A stretch of 64,000 nucleotides of DNA, from contig NZ_AP025293.1 of assembly GCF_036492425.1 (NCBI RefSeq), positions 62,001-126,000 on the forward strand. Direction: 5' to 3'. The translations under genes and the position numbers were made by a program. Positions 28,001 to 36,457 of the stretch are shown here, in pieces; within the stretch, counting starts at the first letter, position 1; each line of letters opens with the position of its first letter. Origin of the DNA: Persicobacter psychrovividus. Lineage in GTDB: Bacteria > Bacteroidota > Bacteroidia > Cytophagales > Cyclobacteriaceae. Below the pieces are notes generated by a model. That model was not told the DNA's origin. It saw only the letters and a list, made by a program, of their open reading frames with translations, and made no database searches.

Positions 28001-28575
28001 ATTTTTTCCAGCAACGCATTTCTGTCCTTTTTATTGGCACGCAGGAATTTGGCAAAAGCGCCCTGCGAGAGCATCACTCCTTTAATAAACTGATCATAAT
28101 TCAGCCCCACGATTTCTTCGATCAATGGTCGGACTTTGCTTTCTGCCCCTTTGGCGAGGATTTCCCCCTCTTCACTATGTAAATTGCCGAGCGCAGAAAA
28201 CTCCATATGGTAGGCCTGAATCTTATGCTTGGCTTCTCCTTTTTTTCCTTTTCTTGCCGACCATTTTGCCCGATAATAGGCGATGCTGCCGTTCTTCTTG
28301 ATTTCAAAATCAATACTTACCCCAGCTTCAGATTCACCTCGGGTAACAATTCCGCCACTTTGCTCAAGTTCTTTGGCACTGAGGCTTTTATTGTAGCGTG
28401 GGGTTTTATTGAACAACGCCAATAAAACGGCGTCGAGAATGGTGGTTTTTCCTGCACCTGTATCTCCCACAATGGCCAACAAATCGACTTGCTTCAGCTC
28501 TTCACCTTCAAAATCGATGGTATGCTTTCCCTTCAGGGAGTTGAGATTATGAATAACAATTTTATTGATTTTCAT
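25021..28575 (-). CDS. sbcC: SbcC, Rad50-like ATPase of the SbcCD nuclease
   Basis: Large SMC-like ATPase (1184 residues) that works with SbcD to cut DNA hairpins and trim blocked ends. Layout: N-terminal ABC half with Walker A GDTGAGKTTILDAV (about residues 37-50), two very long Gln/Glu/Lys-rich coiled-coil arms, a central zinc hook CPVC (about residue 605), and a C-terminal half with LSGGETFLLALSMALGLSD and Walker B SLFIDEGFGTLD. The length is normal for the family. It starts 3 bp after the sbcD stop, so the two are co-translated. Confidence 0.96.
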   Translation of the reverse strand: MKINKIVIHNLNSLKGKHTIDFEGEELKQVDLLAIVGDTGAGKTTILDAVLLALFNKTPRYNKSLSAKELEQSGGIVTRGESEAGVSIDFEIKKNGSIAYYRAKWSARKGKKGEAKHKIQAYHMEFSALGNLHSEEGEILAKGAESKVRPLIEEIVGLNYDQFIKGVMLSQGAFAKFLRANKKDRNALLEKITRSFDFREISKASYLKNKTLQDAILQLKQEKEAQKCLSAEEIILINEEIERLQPQSVALEEEIKVLKEQLNNFKALKQKQAEKLQTDTAIQELTQECTAFAEEEQKLQNYEACLPYLADFEALKNKEDQLQEELKSLHDLSGAVEGLLMLKEQLKKEVEKRKQAHAEFNKAFEEKLVLIQQTEVLDQQIKAHQSTLAHLEPNHQSAVKKQQAIQQKIVSLQEKSEKLQEQREQKQAWLEQFQQLEHLRNDLPFLENIKAQMADQQQAIESKLNTINSDKLVGKIKDALAKQQLADMIPEWISTTEKSCTELQEQLAYKWDEDTFKAQISLLEQAERLFKDQQQVEQEQQLCQQNIKLVLAEKVKTKAEHQQLTVQLKVHENEFDIAKKEYENTKLMHDQGVAYLRSKLLPQEQCPVCGATDHPLADQPTDQSLISRAEKNVQLTEKQKVSTEKQLMDSEGRLKQAIFKIEEYEKSLKSIGEKSQQIADEITKIKASNLTGTPLQSENIPSTIATVHTAKQQADMLKRYELMISELSEIKIYTDRITEAEGKIAQRIAPYQQLIPDADLSALTQHAQLFETNKEALNNLSEACSIHRNDLQNAKEQLELNTAELTKSQVEIEQLNTVLKDLQQQRQTIFGDQETENEKQQWAAKQQASTTALQNEEQKLALNKQEIEQKQQLTIASREKQQRLKSSINALKEAFEQALAKLKMSERSAFETVLKYKAQAEGWKAKREALHQENTRLKERLQGTEKNIRELQSKIGDQSIAPEKMDDLLQTKAEEHHHFTQEMANLKAKLNHNDSILSYSKSLDQKIKKQAENAKVWYILNELIGSAEGDKFNNYAQSLMLGILLEYANKYLNMLNKRYQFVGIPEHSNEDDLYIRDIEMGNEIRAIKTLSGGETFLLALSMALGLSDMASQKVKIESLFIDEGFGTLDKATLEEVLATLENLQDKTGKKIIIISHVPELQERISTQIRLEKTGAGYSKLTIQH

Positions 28576-28578
28576 GGC

Positions 28579-29838
28579 TTAGTCGTTTTTGGTGGTGTTT
28601 TCAGCAAGAGTGAAAAAGGCTTCGAGCACTTCCTTTTTAGTGAGTTCGTCTAAATCAACGGCCAGTTCAAGGCGTGCCTGAAAAACTTTCTCCGCCGTAA
28701 ATTCCTGCTGATTGATTTGGTGCTTTTGGAAGAGCTGTTGCGCATCTCGGCTGTCGTGGGTAAAAACAATACTGCTTTTAACAATGATGGCGTGTTTTTG
28801 TGACTGATGAAATTCCTCGCGCCATTCATCGAATCGGGAACGTAACAGTGGATCGTAATCCTTTTCCACCAATTTTACCTCTATTAAAGAGGGGGCAGTG
28901 AATGTTTCGAACTGATCCGCCTTAAGTTTGATCTCTGCCAAGGTGCCTTTGAGGGTGATGAATTTTCGATAGACGGGAATTCGGATTTTGTCAATCGCCT
29001 GAATTTTCTGCCCCTTGATCGTGATGAGGTTGCATTGCGATTTATAATTGCGTTCTGCAAAACTCAAAGGGTAGGGCGCACCCGAGTAGTGAATTTCCGT
29101 TGGACCACTGATTTGCTGTGGCAGATGAATATGGCCCAGTGCGACATAATCGAAAGTGGCAGGGAAAATACTGCTGTTCACCGATGCCTGATGCCCCATT
29201 TGGATCGGGCGCTCGCTGTCCGGAACTTTTTGGTCGCCTTCCTCCGTTTCTGGAATTTCAAGTTTCACCCCCTGAGTGTACAGGTGTCCCATGGCGATTT
29301 TTGGCGCCTCCGCCAGTCGGGCAGTCATTTTCTCAGCAAGGTTTGCATAAATGGTTTCAATTCCCGACCTGATGGCGACCTCAGGTTCAATGGTAGGATC
29401 GCTGACACTTTTTCGTAGGTCCTGATCCCTTAAAAAAGGAATGGCACCCACTAAAACTGTTTCGTCGCCAGACTGAAATGTTATAATATGCTCGTCAAGC
29501 TCCTCTTCGAGTTGGCAGGCCACATCAATATTGAGGGCTTTAAGAATGCTTTTCGGCACGCGCATATTGGCTCTGCCATCGTGATTACCATCGGTAATGA
29601 TGATCTTTTCAGGATAATTGGCCTTGAACAGCTGGGCAAGAAAATTATTATAAAGTTCCTGAGCACCCATTGGTGGGTGGGCGGTATCGAAAATATCTCC
29701 AGCAATCAGCAGGAGATTAATTTGTTGTTCATTTATGTAATCGGTGAGCCATTGCAAAAAATAGCGTTGGTCTTCAAGGAGGTCAAACTGATGGAGTTTT
29801 TTACCTAAATGCCAATCCGAAGTATGTAAAATTTTCAT
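28579..29838 (-). CDS. sbcD: SbcD, Mre11-like exonuclease subunit
   Basis: Mn-dependent calcineurin-like phosphoesterase, 419 residues. Metal-binding motifs: TSDWHLGK at the N-terminus, LLIAGDIFDTAHPP, ITDGNHD, MGHLYTQG, and YVALGHIHLPQ. The C-terminal capping domain follows. It is the first gene of the sbcDC operon, transcribed leftward, divergent from the small lipoprotein gene. Confidence 0.96.
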   Translation of the reverse strand: MKILHTSDWHLGKKLHQFDLLEDQRYFLQWLTDYINEQQINLLLIAGDIFDTAHPPMGAQELYNNFLAQLFKANYPEKIIITDGNHDGRANMRVPKSILKALNIDVACQLEEELDEHIITFQSGDETVLVGAIPFLRDQDLRKSVSDPTIEPEVAIRSGIETIYANLAEKMTARLAEAPKIAMGHLYTQGVKLEIPETEEGDQKVPDSERPIQMGHQASVNSSIFPATFDYVALGHIHLPQQISGPTEIHYSGAPYPLSFAERNYKSQCNLITIKGQKIQAIDKIRIPVYRKFITLKGTLAEIKLKADQFETFTAPSLIEVKLVEKDYDPLLRSRFDEWREEFHQSQKHAIIVKSSIVFTHDSRDAQQLFQKHQINQQEFTAEKVFQARLELAVDLDELTKKEVLEAFFTLAENTTKND

Positions 29839-30032
29839 AATGGAGTTCTTTATGCCCTACAAATTAAAGATTATTTGCCCATTTTATGATAGACAAACGA
29901 GGATATTTAAGGGCAAAAGAATGCTTTCAGGGATCAATAATGTAATATCTGATGAAGTGATATTTATAATTTCCGCCTTCAGATTTCAATAATTATTGGT
30001 AGGTTGTTTTTGGCACTTTATTTGGATTAGCT

Positions 30033-30596
30033 ATGAAAACAAAACTACTACTTATGAAAACTACCCTAAAATTAATTGTTGCCTTCCTGTTTTTGTCGAC
30101 CGTTTTTACAGCTTGTTCAAAAGATAACGATCCTGTTGCCAACTTAACAAGTGATATTAGCGGTACCTATAAGCCTCAAACTTATGAGTCAATGGCTAAA
30201 GGTTTGGATGGAATATTTGCTGAAGGTGCTCAGGCACAGCATCAGAGCCTGAAAAAGGGCGTTGTACCTAAAGGCGCAACATTGATTGTGAGCCGTGAGG
30301 ATGACAATCATATTAATATTGTGGTTGACCCACATATGAAAGCGGCGGATGTGATGACTTTCAATCATTTGAAAGTGTCCTTTAACGCTGGAGTGTATAC
30401 TTTCTCTTCGGATAATAAAATGCCTGAGAAAAAGCAATCGTGGTTGCAATCAGCTTATAATGTTGATCCTAATGCGGGTAACCCATTGGCGGGTTTGAAA
30501 ATCGGCGGAACCCACGGGAGCATTAAAGATGGTAAACTAACCTTGGAACAAGACATGATGGGTGTTCCTGTGGTGAAAATTATCGCTCAAAAATAG
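30033..30596 (+). CDS. Small lipoprotein of unknown function
   Basis: A 187-residue lipoprotein (or 180 if the second ATG at 30054 is used). The signal LIVAFLFLSTVFTACSKDNDP has a lipobox Cys followed by Ser-Lys-Asp. The mature protein has short beta-rich stretches (INIVVDP, LKVSFNAGVYTFSSDNK, GTHGSIKDGKLTLEQDMMG) like a small beta-barrel or lipocalin-type DUF4925/DUF5004 fold, but I cannot name a family. It is monocistronic with its own terminator. Confidence 0.7.
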   Translation: MKTKLLLMKTTLKLIVAFLFLSTVFTACSKDNDPVANLTSDISGTYKPQTYESMAKGLDGIFAEGAQAQHQSLKKGVVPKGATLIVSREDDNHINIVVDPHMKAADVMTFNHLKVSFNAGVYTFSSDNKMPEKKQSWLQSAYNVDPNAGNPLAGLKIGGTHGSIKDGKLTLEQDMMGVPVVKIIAQK

Positions 30597-30630
30597 AATT
30601 ACATAACGCTACAAGTATAAACGCTAAATT

Positions 30631-30663
30631 AACCATGCTTTTTTCATAAGGCATGGTTTTTTT
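30631..30663 (+). terminator. Rho-independent terminator
   Basis: AACCATGC/GCATGGTT stem followed by seven T, ending the small-lipoprotein gene. Confidence 0.85.
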
Positions 30664-30693
30664 GTGTCCAATAAATCCGCTGAAAATCGGCTC

Positions 30694-30868
30694 GCATATG
30701 AGTAGTGCGGAATTTAACCCACAACTGTCTCAAATAGCTAAGTAGCCAAAACTACGATTTCACAGTTAACTTTCAAATTTTAATTAGCTCGTCAAATCGT
30801 AGATTTGGCGGGCTCAAATACAGCACAAACCCTCATAAATGCTACGTTCCCCGCATTACTTATGATGC
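30694..30868. repeat. Long imperfect palindrome (attC-like foldable site)
   Basis: Outer arms GCATATGAGTAGTGCGG (30694-30710) and CCGCATTACTTATGATGC (30851-30868) pair almost perfectly. An inner pair CTACGATTT (30752-30760)/AAATCGTAG (30794-30802) is nested inside. The palindrome ends beside the 9-mer GTTGCCAAC (30872-30880), which recurs in opposite orientation just outside the other end of the neighbouring gene. I recall similar gene-flanking elements in other Bacteroidota genomes; a related half-site occurs at 61461-61486. Confidence 0.65.
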
Positions 30869-30886
30869 ATTGTTGCCAACAGTTAC

Positions 30887-31636
30887 TTATTCAATCGTTT
30901 CCCAATTATCATAATTTGTCCACTTAATTTCTCCTTTTCTCATAATTTCCTTCTTGTCCTTTTCTTTCAGAACCCATTCCGTTTCTTTTTTGATATATTC
31001 GTCACTTATTGAAAGGATAATCCCATCCTCGTCACAACTTTCAAAAAGCTGAATTTGGAGTTTTAAATCAACCGTGTCTTTTTTAAGGACTATACCTCTT
31101 GCGAAACAAGAATCATCCATGTATTTATCTTCTTGTTCTTTCGAGATGAAATCAAAGTTGTATAAGAAATCAACTGTGTCATTAATGCTGAACTCGTTAA
31201 AATCATTTCTTTTTCTTTCAAATTCAGCTTGCTTTGTTTTTTTCCAATATGCGATATAATACTTAACCTGTTCGTCAATTTTAACATCCTGTTTATTTAA
31301 ATACCTATGAAAAGACGTCAAAATAATGCTCGACATATCATCAGGGTGATTTATCCCTAAATCACGAAAATATTTTGAAATACCAGAATCTCCTTTCCAT
31401 AATCCCCAACTGTTCCTAATTCCCATTCCTGTCCCAAAATGCAACTCAACTACTGCGTCATTTTCAGGCTTGCTTTTAAATTCCTCTTTATCAGAATCAC
31501 TCCATTTACAATCAAGATAATTCAATGCGTCATCCAAATCAGTCGGAATGTATTTGTCAGGATATTTCCTACAATCAACTTGTGCAAAAATCGAAGTTGA
31601 AAATATCGTCAATATAATTATCAGTTTAGCTGGCAT
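30887..31636 (-). CDS. DUF6794-like secreted protein in a cassette-like setting
   Basis: A 249-residue protein with signal peptide MPAKLIIILTIFSTSIFAQ. The mature N-terminus (IPTDLDDALNYLDCKWSDSDKEEFK, AVVELHFGTGMGIRNSWGLWKGDSGISKYF, INHPDDMSSIILTSFHRYLN) fits my memory of the DUF6794 family, function unknown. It is AT-richer than its neighbours. It is framed by GTTGCCAAC (30872-30880) and GTTGGCAAC (31649-31657) and followed on its 3' side by the large palindrome, as a mobile gene cassette would be. Confidence 0.7.
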   Translation of the reverse strand: MPAKLIIILTIFSTSIFAQVDCRKYPDKYIPTDLDDALNYLDCKWSDSDKEEFKSKPENDAVVELHFGTGMGIRNSWGLWKGDSGISKYFRDLGINHPDDMSSIILTSFHRYLNKQDVKIDEQVKYYIAYWKKTKQAEFERKRNDFNEFSINDTVDFLYNFDFISKEQEDKYMDDSCFARGIVLKKDTVDLKLQIQLFESCDEDGIILSISDEYIKKETEWVLKEKDKKEIMRKGEIKWTNYDNWETIE

Positions 31637-31718
31637 GTTCTTTTAATTGTTGGCAACGTGAATATATCAGGCAGACCGACAGGTTTAATGATACTTTTCA
31701 ACGGATTTCAGGAATCGT

Positions 31719-32117
31719 TTATTGCTCGTTATGCGCTTGGAGCATGGAGATTAATTGGCGTTTATTAATCCGAGCATTCGTGTCGAGCTGCTTGAGGCTT
31801 TGAGCGATGGTCTGTTTCGATTGTTTCGACAAACCGAAAAGGCCAAAATGAATTTCTGTGCGTTTTTGGTTTTCATCCACAAAAAAATATTTCATCTTAA
31901 AGGAAGGACTTCTGCGGCTGTCGAATGGCGTGGCGACGGTAACGAAGCTTAATTCGCCAATGGACTGACTCCTGACATACGGTGCCTTCCCCTGCGTCTG
32001 ATGGTAAATGCCCCTTGACCAGTGCTGTGGCATGGATTCCTTTTTTTCGTGCTCGCCATTGGCGTGCGCGGCATGGGCAATGAGGCCAAATAAGAATAGA
32101 AAAAAAATATTTTTCAT
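31719..32117 (-). CDS. Small exported hypothetical protein
   Basis: A 132-residue protein with signal peptide MKNIFFLFLFGLIAHAAHA. The mature part is basic and carries one beta-rich core (IGELSFVTVATPFDSRR, SFKMKYFFVDENQKRTEIHFGLFGLS) followed by a helix. I recognise no family. It lies upstream of nothing obvious on its strand; the MarR gene is 109 bp away on the same strand. Confidence 0.6.
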   Translation of the reverse strand: MKNIFFLFLFGLIAHAAHANGEHEKKESMPQHWSRGIYHQTQGKAPYVRSQSIGELSFVTVATPFDSRRSPSFKMKYFFVDENQKRTEIHFGLFGLSKQSKQTIAQSLKQLDTNARINKRQLISMLQAHNEQ

Positions 32118-32225
32118 AGGTTGGAGGATTTGCTGTGGTGTAGTTTCTTCCTTAATCTATGAAAAATATATCGAAAATTATAGTTAAACAGTCAAACGAA
32201 CGGAAATTCCTTCCTTCGGGATATT

Positions 32226-32669
32226 TTATTGCAGCTGTGCAATGAATGCCTGAAGGGTCTGTTTTAGGGCGATCATTTCCGCCTGTGGAATCTCCTCCAC
32301 CTTTAGGGAAGCCTTCAGTTCCTCAGGGATTTTCAGGGCATCCTCTTTCATTGCTTTGCCTTTTTCGGAGAGTAACACAATCACTTTACGCTCGTCTTCA
32401 CTTGATTTTGTCCTGCTGATAAGACCCAGTGTTTCCATGCGCTTCAATAAAGGGGTGATGGTGTTGGTGTTCAGAATCAGTTTTTTGGCAATGTCATTGA
32501 CAGGTTGCGCATCCTCTTCCCATAAAACCATCAAGACCAGATATTGTGGATACGTCAGGTTCAGCTTATTCAAAAATGGCTGGTAAGCCCTGACAATCAG
32601 CCTTGAGGTGGCATACAAGGGGAAGCAAAGTTGATTGTCGAGTTTTAACGGGTCATATTTATCGTTCAT
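32226..32669 (-). CDS. MarR-family regulator, OhrR-like
   Basis: A 147-residue winged-helix repressor. The N-terminal LDNQLCFPLYATSRLIVRAY contains Cys15 in the position of the peroxide-sensing Cys of OhrR proteins. The recognition helix region is NTNTITPLLKRMETLGLISRTKSSEDERKVIVLLSEKG. The glutathione peroxidase gene lies 46 bp upstream on the same strand, so the pair is probably an organic-peroxide response unit under autorepression. That link is inference from Cys15 and neighbourhood. Confidence 0.9.
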   Translation of the reverse strand: MNDKYDPLKLDNQLCFPLYATSRLIVRAYQPFLNKLNLTYPQYLVLMVLWEEDAQPVNDIAKKLILNTNTITPLLKRMETLGLISRTKSSEDERKVIVLLSEKGKAMKEDALKIPEELKASLKVEEIPQAEMIALKQTLQAFIAQLQ

Positions 32670-32715
32670 AGCCTCAATGATTTTTTACGGGGCAAAGGTG
32701 AAAAGAATTCGGCTT

Positions 32716-33198
32716 TTAAGACAAGCAATTTTTCAGGTCTTTTTCAATTTTCTGTGGTTTGGTTGTTGGCGAGTAGCGCTTCAGCACATGTCCTTGATCG
32801 CTGATGAGAAACTTCGTGAAGTTCCATTTGATTCTTGACCCAAACCAGCCAGATTTCTTATCCTTTAAATATTTGTACAGCGGATGGGCATTATCACCAT
32901 TGACCTCTATTTTCTCAAACATTGGAAAGGAAACCCCATAATTGATCAGGCATCCTTCCTGAATGTCTGAGGCCGTTCCTGGCTCCTGATTGCCGAATTG
33001 GTTACAGGGGAAGCCTAAAATAACGAAATCCTGGTCTTTATATTTTTTGTACAAGGCTTCGAGTCCTTCATACTGAGGCGTAAGTCCGCATTTACTCGCA
33101 GTATTAACCACCAGAACGGTTTTGCCTTTAAAATCTTCCATGGATATTTTTTTCCCTGTCAGGGTATTGGCCTCGAAATTATAAAATTGTGGATTCAT
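32716..33198 (-). CDS. Glutathione peroxidase-family thiol peroxidase
   Basis: A 160-residue cytoplasmic peroxidase of the GPx fold. The active-site tetrad can be read: Cys in NTASKCGLTPQYEGL (Cys, not selenocysteine), Gln in FPCNQFGNQEPG, and Trp-Asn in KWNFTKFLI. The Cys of FPCNQF is likely the resolving Cys, as in bacterial enzymes that use thioredoxin rather than glutathione. It is upstream of the OhrR-like regulator. Confidence 0.94.
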   Translation of the reverse strand: MNPQFYNFEANTLTGKKISMEDFKGKTVLVVNTASKCGLTPQYEGLEALYKKYKDQDFVILGFPCNQFGNQEPGTASDIQEGCLINYGVSFPMFEKIEVNGDNAHPLYKYLKDKKSGWFGSRIKWNFTKFLISDQGHVLKRYSPTTKPQKIEKDLKNCLS

Positions 33199-33608
33199 GA
33201 TGATGAAAATATTGGTATAGGATTATTTATGTCGTGTGCGACAAAAATAAAAACGATAAGTAGAAATAAAAAGTTTTTGGGGGTGAATTATTCGCGCATA
33301 GGGGTGGATGATAATTTTATTAAATATGATATTTTAATGATTAAGTGTTAATAATGAGAGTAGGTGTTATTGAGCTCAAAGTGGTGGATTGCAGGTAAAA
33401 AAAATTTGGTTTTCAATCAGATAGGGCTTTGAAATTGAGGATCGCTGAAAAGGGCCAAGCTAATAAATGGACTATTTTAAGGTGATAAATATTAGTTTTT
33501 AAGGAATATTTAAGGTGAGAATTGCATCGGTTGTGGGCGACCGAAATTTTGAATTTTACTTTTTTTAAGGGGTGATTTTTGAGATTTTCCTTCAATAATC
33601 ATTCTTAT

Positions 33609-33616
33609 TATGTTTG
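33609..33616 (+). promoter_or_regulatory. Possible -7 element (TATGTTTG) for nrdBA
   Basis: Matches the Bacteroidota TAnnTTTG consensus 40 bp before the nrdB start. The -33 TTTG partner is not clear, so confidence is low. The rest of the 33199-33655 gap shows no gene. Confidence 0.35.
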
Positions 33617-33655
33617 TTTAACAATTTTGAACAACATAAAAACACCAAATAAACC

Positions 33656-34633
33656 ATGGGGATCTTTGATCGACGCATTGCTTACAAACCACTTGAGTAT
33701 CCTGAAGTTTTACCTTTTATTGATGCCATCAATCAGACCTTCTGGGTGCATTCAGAAGTAGATTTTTCGGCTGATATTCAAGACTTTAAAGTGAACTTCT
33801 CTGAAAAGGAGCAATTTGCAGTGAAGAATGCGTTGAAATCCATCGCTCAGGTAGAAGTGTCGGTGAAGCAATATTGGGGGAACTTATTCCGCCACCTGCC
33901 CAAGCCGGAATTTAACGGGCTCGGTGCTACTTTTGCGGAATGTGAGTGGCGACATTCTGAGGCATATTCCCGCCTGTTGGAGGTTTTGGGTATTGCCGAC
34001 GATGAGTTTGAAGCATTTGTGGCGCGTAAAGAAATTCAGGGGCGCCTTGAGGTGCTGACCCAAAATATACAGCTGAAGAGTGACCACAGCCGCAAGGACT
34101 TTTTGAAATCCCTTGCTGTTTTCGCCCTGTTGGTAGAGAACGTCAGTCTTTTCAGTCAGTTTGCCATCATTTTGTCTTTTACGAAATTCAAGGGGCAGCT
34201 GAAAAACACTTCAAATATCATCGCCTGGACGTCCAAGGATGAGCAAATTCATGCCAATGCAGGCATTTGGCTCTTTAATCAGGTGGCCAAAGAATACCCT
34301 GAACTGATTGATGAGGAGTTTCTTTCGGACTTAAAACAAATTGCTGCGGATTCCCTGAAGGTTGAGGATCAGATTCTGGACATGATCTTTGAACATGGAG
34401 AACTGGAGCATATCTCCAAATATGATTTGAAACAGTTCATGATTGCACGTACGGCGAAAAGCCTGGAAGATATTGGCATCCATGATTTTTCCAAACCTGA
34501 CCCTGAAGCCGTCAAGCGGATGCTGTGGTTTGAAGAGGAAGTATTTGCCAATACGCAGGACGATTTCTTTGCCAAGCGACCTGTTGATTATTCGAAGCAT
34601 AACCAGTCCATTACTGCCGACGATTTATTTTAA
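33656..34633 (+). CDS. nrdB: Ribonucleotide reductase small (radical) subunit
   Basis: Class I beta subunit, 325 residues, generating the di-metal/tyrosyl radical for dNTP synthesis. The Glu97-x-x-His100-x-x-x-Tyr104 arrangement (ECEWRHSEAYSRLLEVLGI) matches the metal ligands and radical Tyr of E. coli NrdB. The later ligand cluster is KDEQIHANAG. The gene precedes nrdA by 43 bp in one operon, opposite to the enterobacterial A-B order. Confidence 0.96.
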   Translation: MGIFDRRIAYKPLEYPEVLPFIDAINQTFWVHSEVDFSADIQDFKVNFSEKEQFAVKNALKSIAQVEVSVKQYWGNLFRHLPKPEFNGLGATFAECEWRHSEAYSRLLEVLGIADDEFEAFVARKEIQGRLEVLTQNIQLKSDHSRKDFLKSLAVFALLVENVSLFSQFAIILSFTKFKGQLKNTSNIIAWTSKDEQIHANAGIWLFNQVAKEYPELIDEEFLSDLKQIAADSLKVEDQILDMIFEHGELEHISKYDLKQFMIARTAKSLEDIGIHDFSKPDPEAVKRMLWFEEEVFANTQDDFFAKRPVDYSKHNQSITADDLF

Positions 34634-34676
34634 CCGACCTATTTAAAGACATTAACGACAATTACCGATTTTACCA

Positions 34677-36359
34677 ATGATTACACCTATTAACACCCAA
34701 AGAGAACGATACGATTGGCTGACTGAAGAATCGCAGGTAATGCTGGAGCGAGGGTACTTGCTTGAAGGCGAAAATGTGGATGATGCCGTTCGCCGTGTGG
34801 CCAATGCCGCAGGGAAATATTACAAAGGAACAGCGCTGGAAGGCGTGGAAGAGCAATTTTACGACCTGATTTCTTACGGTTACCTTTCTTTGGCTTCGCC
34901 GATATGGGCAAATATGGGAACCGTTCGCGGCTTGCCGATTTCCTGTTTCGGTAGTTATGTGGGCGACAGTGTTTCCTCCATAGTGGATTGTCATTCGGAA
35001 GCGGCGATGATGTCGAAGCTTGGTGGTGGAACCTCCGGCTATTTTGGGGATTTGCGTCCTCGGGGTGCAAAAATCACGGGTAATGGAACCTCCAACGGGC
35101 CGGTGTCTTTCATGAAAATGTTTGATACCATGGTAAATGTGGTTTCGCAGGGGAATGTTCGTCGAGGTGCTTTTGCGGCCTATATGAATGTTGAACATGC
35201 CGACATTGAGGAGTTTTTGGAGATTAAATCTATTGGGAATGATATTCAGAACCTGTTTTATGGGGTAACGATCTCTGATCAGTGGATGGAGGAAATGATC
35301 GGTGGAGATATGGATAAGCGTCGGGTGATGGCAAAAATCATCAAATCACGTCAGGAGAAAGGCTTGCCCTACATTATGTTTTCGGACACGGTAAACAACA
35401 ATACGGTAGATGTTTACAAAGACAAAGGGATGCGTATTCACAATTCCAACCTGTGTACTGAAATTGCTTTGCCGAATGGTCTGGATGAGTCCTTTGTATG
35501 TTGTCTGGCGTCGATTAATTTGGAACGCTGGGACGAAATTGAAGGGAAGGGCTATATTCCAATGATGATTTATTTCCTCGATGCCGTGATGCAGGAGTTT
35601 ATCGACAAGTCGGAGGAGCAGTCGTTTTTGACCAAAGCACGAAAATTTGCTATGCGTCACCGTGCGCTCGGACTTGGCGTAATGGGCTGGCATTCTTATT
35701 TGCAGTCACGTGATCTACCTTTCGACTGCCTGACTTCCACCATTTTGAATAAGAATATCTGGAAGGAAATTCAGGCGGAATCTATGCGCGGCTCAACTGT
35801 ATTGGCAGAGGTAATGGGCGAGCCCGAATTACTGAAAGGTTATGGCAGAAGAAACACCACGCTGAACACCATTGCACCGACCACCTCTTCGGCGAGTATT
35901 TTGGGGCAGGTATCACCAGGTATTGAGCCTGTAAACAGTAATTATTTTACGGTAGGTTTGTCGCATGGAAACTTCACCCGAAAGAACAAATATTTGGTGG
36001 CTTTGCTCGACCGTAAAGGGGAGAACACAGCAGAGGTGTGGAAATCAATTATGCTGATGCAAGGTTCTGTGCAGCATTTGGACTTCCTGACCGAAGATGA
36101 GAAAGAGGTTTTCAAAACGTTCAAGGAGATCAATCAGTATGGCATTGTTCAGCAAGCGGCAGACCGTCAGCAATTTATTGATCAGTCGCAGTCAGTAAAC
36201 CTGAATATTCCGCCGTCGGCGAGTCCAAAAGAGGTCAACGGTTTGATTATTCAAGCTTGGCGCCAACAGGTAAAAACACTGTATTATCAGCGTTCGCAGT
36301 CGGTGGCGCAGGGCTTGGCCAATACCATGAATGCGGAATGTTCTGCTTGTGCAGGATAA
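34677..36359 (+). CDS. nrdA: Ribonucleotide reductase large subunit, short form without ATP-cone
   Basis: Class I alpha subunit, 560 residues, reducing ribonucleoside diphosphates. Active-site landmarks: LPISCFGSYVGDS (redox Cys), NLCTEIALP (thiyl Cys with Glu), CCLASINLERW, RALGLGVMGWHSYLQ, and TTLNTIAPTTSSASILG with PGIEPVNSNYF. The C-terminal shuttle pair is ECSACAG. The N-terminal ATP-cone found in about 750-residue enzymes is absent, so adenine-nucleotide activity control is probably lacking. The 3' end and terminator are duplicated downstream by an insertion sequence, but this copy is intact. Confidence 0.95.
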   Translation: MITPINTQRERYDWLTEESQVMLERGYLLEGENVDDAVRRVANAAGKYYKGTALEGVEEQFYDLISYGYLSLASPIWANMGTVRGLPISCFGSYVGDSVSSIVDCHSEAAMMSKLGGGTSGYFGDLRPRGAKITGNGTSNGPVSFMKMFDTMVNVVSQGNVRRGAFAAYMNVEHADIEEFLEIKSIGNDIQNLFYGVTISDQWMEEMIGGDMDKRRVMAKIIKSRQEKGLPYIMFSDTVNNNTVDVYKDKGMRIHNSNLCTEIALPNGLDESFVCCLASINLERWDEIEGKGYIPMMIYFLDAVMQEFIDKSEEQSFLTKARKFAMRHRALGLGVMGWHSYLQSRDLPFDCLTSTILNKNIWKEIQAESMRGSTVLAEVMGEPELLKGYGRRNTTLNTIAPTTSSASILGQVSPGIEPVNSNYFTVGLSHGNFTRKNKYLVALLDRKGENTAEVWKSIMLMQGSVQHLDFLTEDEKEVFKTFKEINQYGIVQQAADRQQFIDQSQSVNLNIPPSASPKEVNGLIIQAWRQQVKTLYYQRSQSVAQGLANTMNAECSACAG

Positions 36360-36457
36360 GGATTTTTGAAGGCATAAACGATAACTTCATTCTTCCATAA
36401 AATAGACCATATCGGGTGTTCCCGAGATTTAAAGGCTGCTTATTGGGCAGCCTTTTT
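36052..36457. repeat. Left copy of the 406-bp target-site duplication
   Basis: Appears identical to 38109-38514 by direct reading. It contains the last about 308 bp of nrdA, its 3' UTR and the terminator. It abuts the left inverted end of the IS exactly. Confidence 0.93.
36431..36457 (+). terminator. nrdA terminator
   Basis: AAAGGCTGC/GCAGCCTTT hairpin with a T-run. The same hairpin recurs at 38488-38514 in the duplicated copy. Confidence 0.85.
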
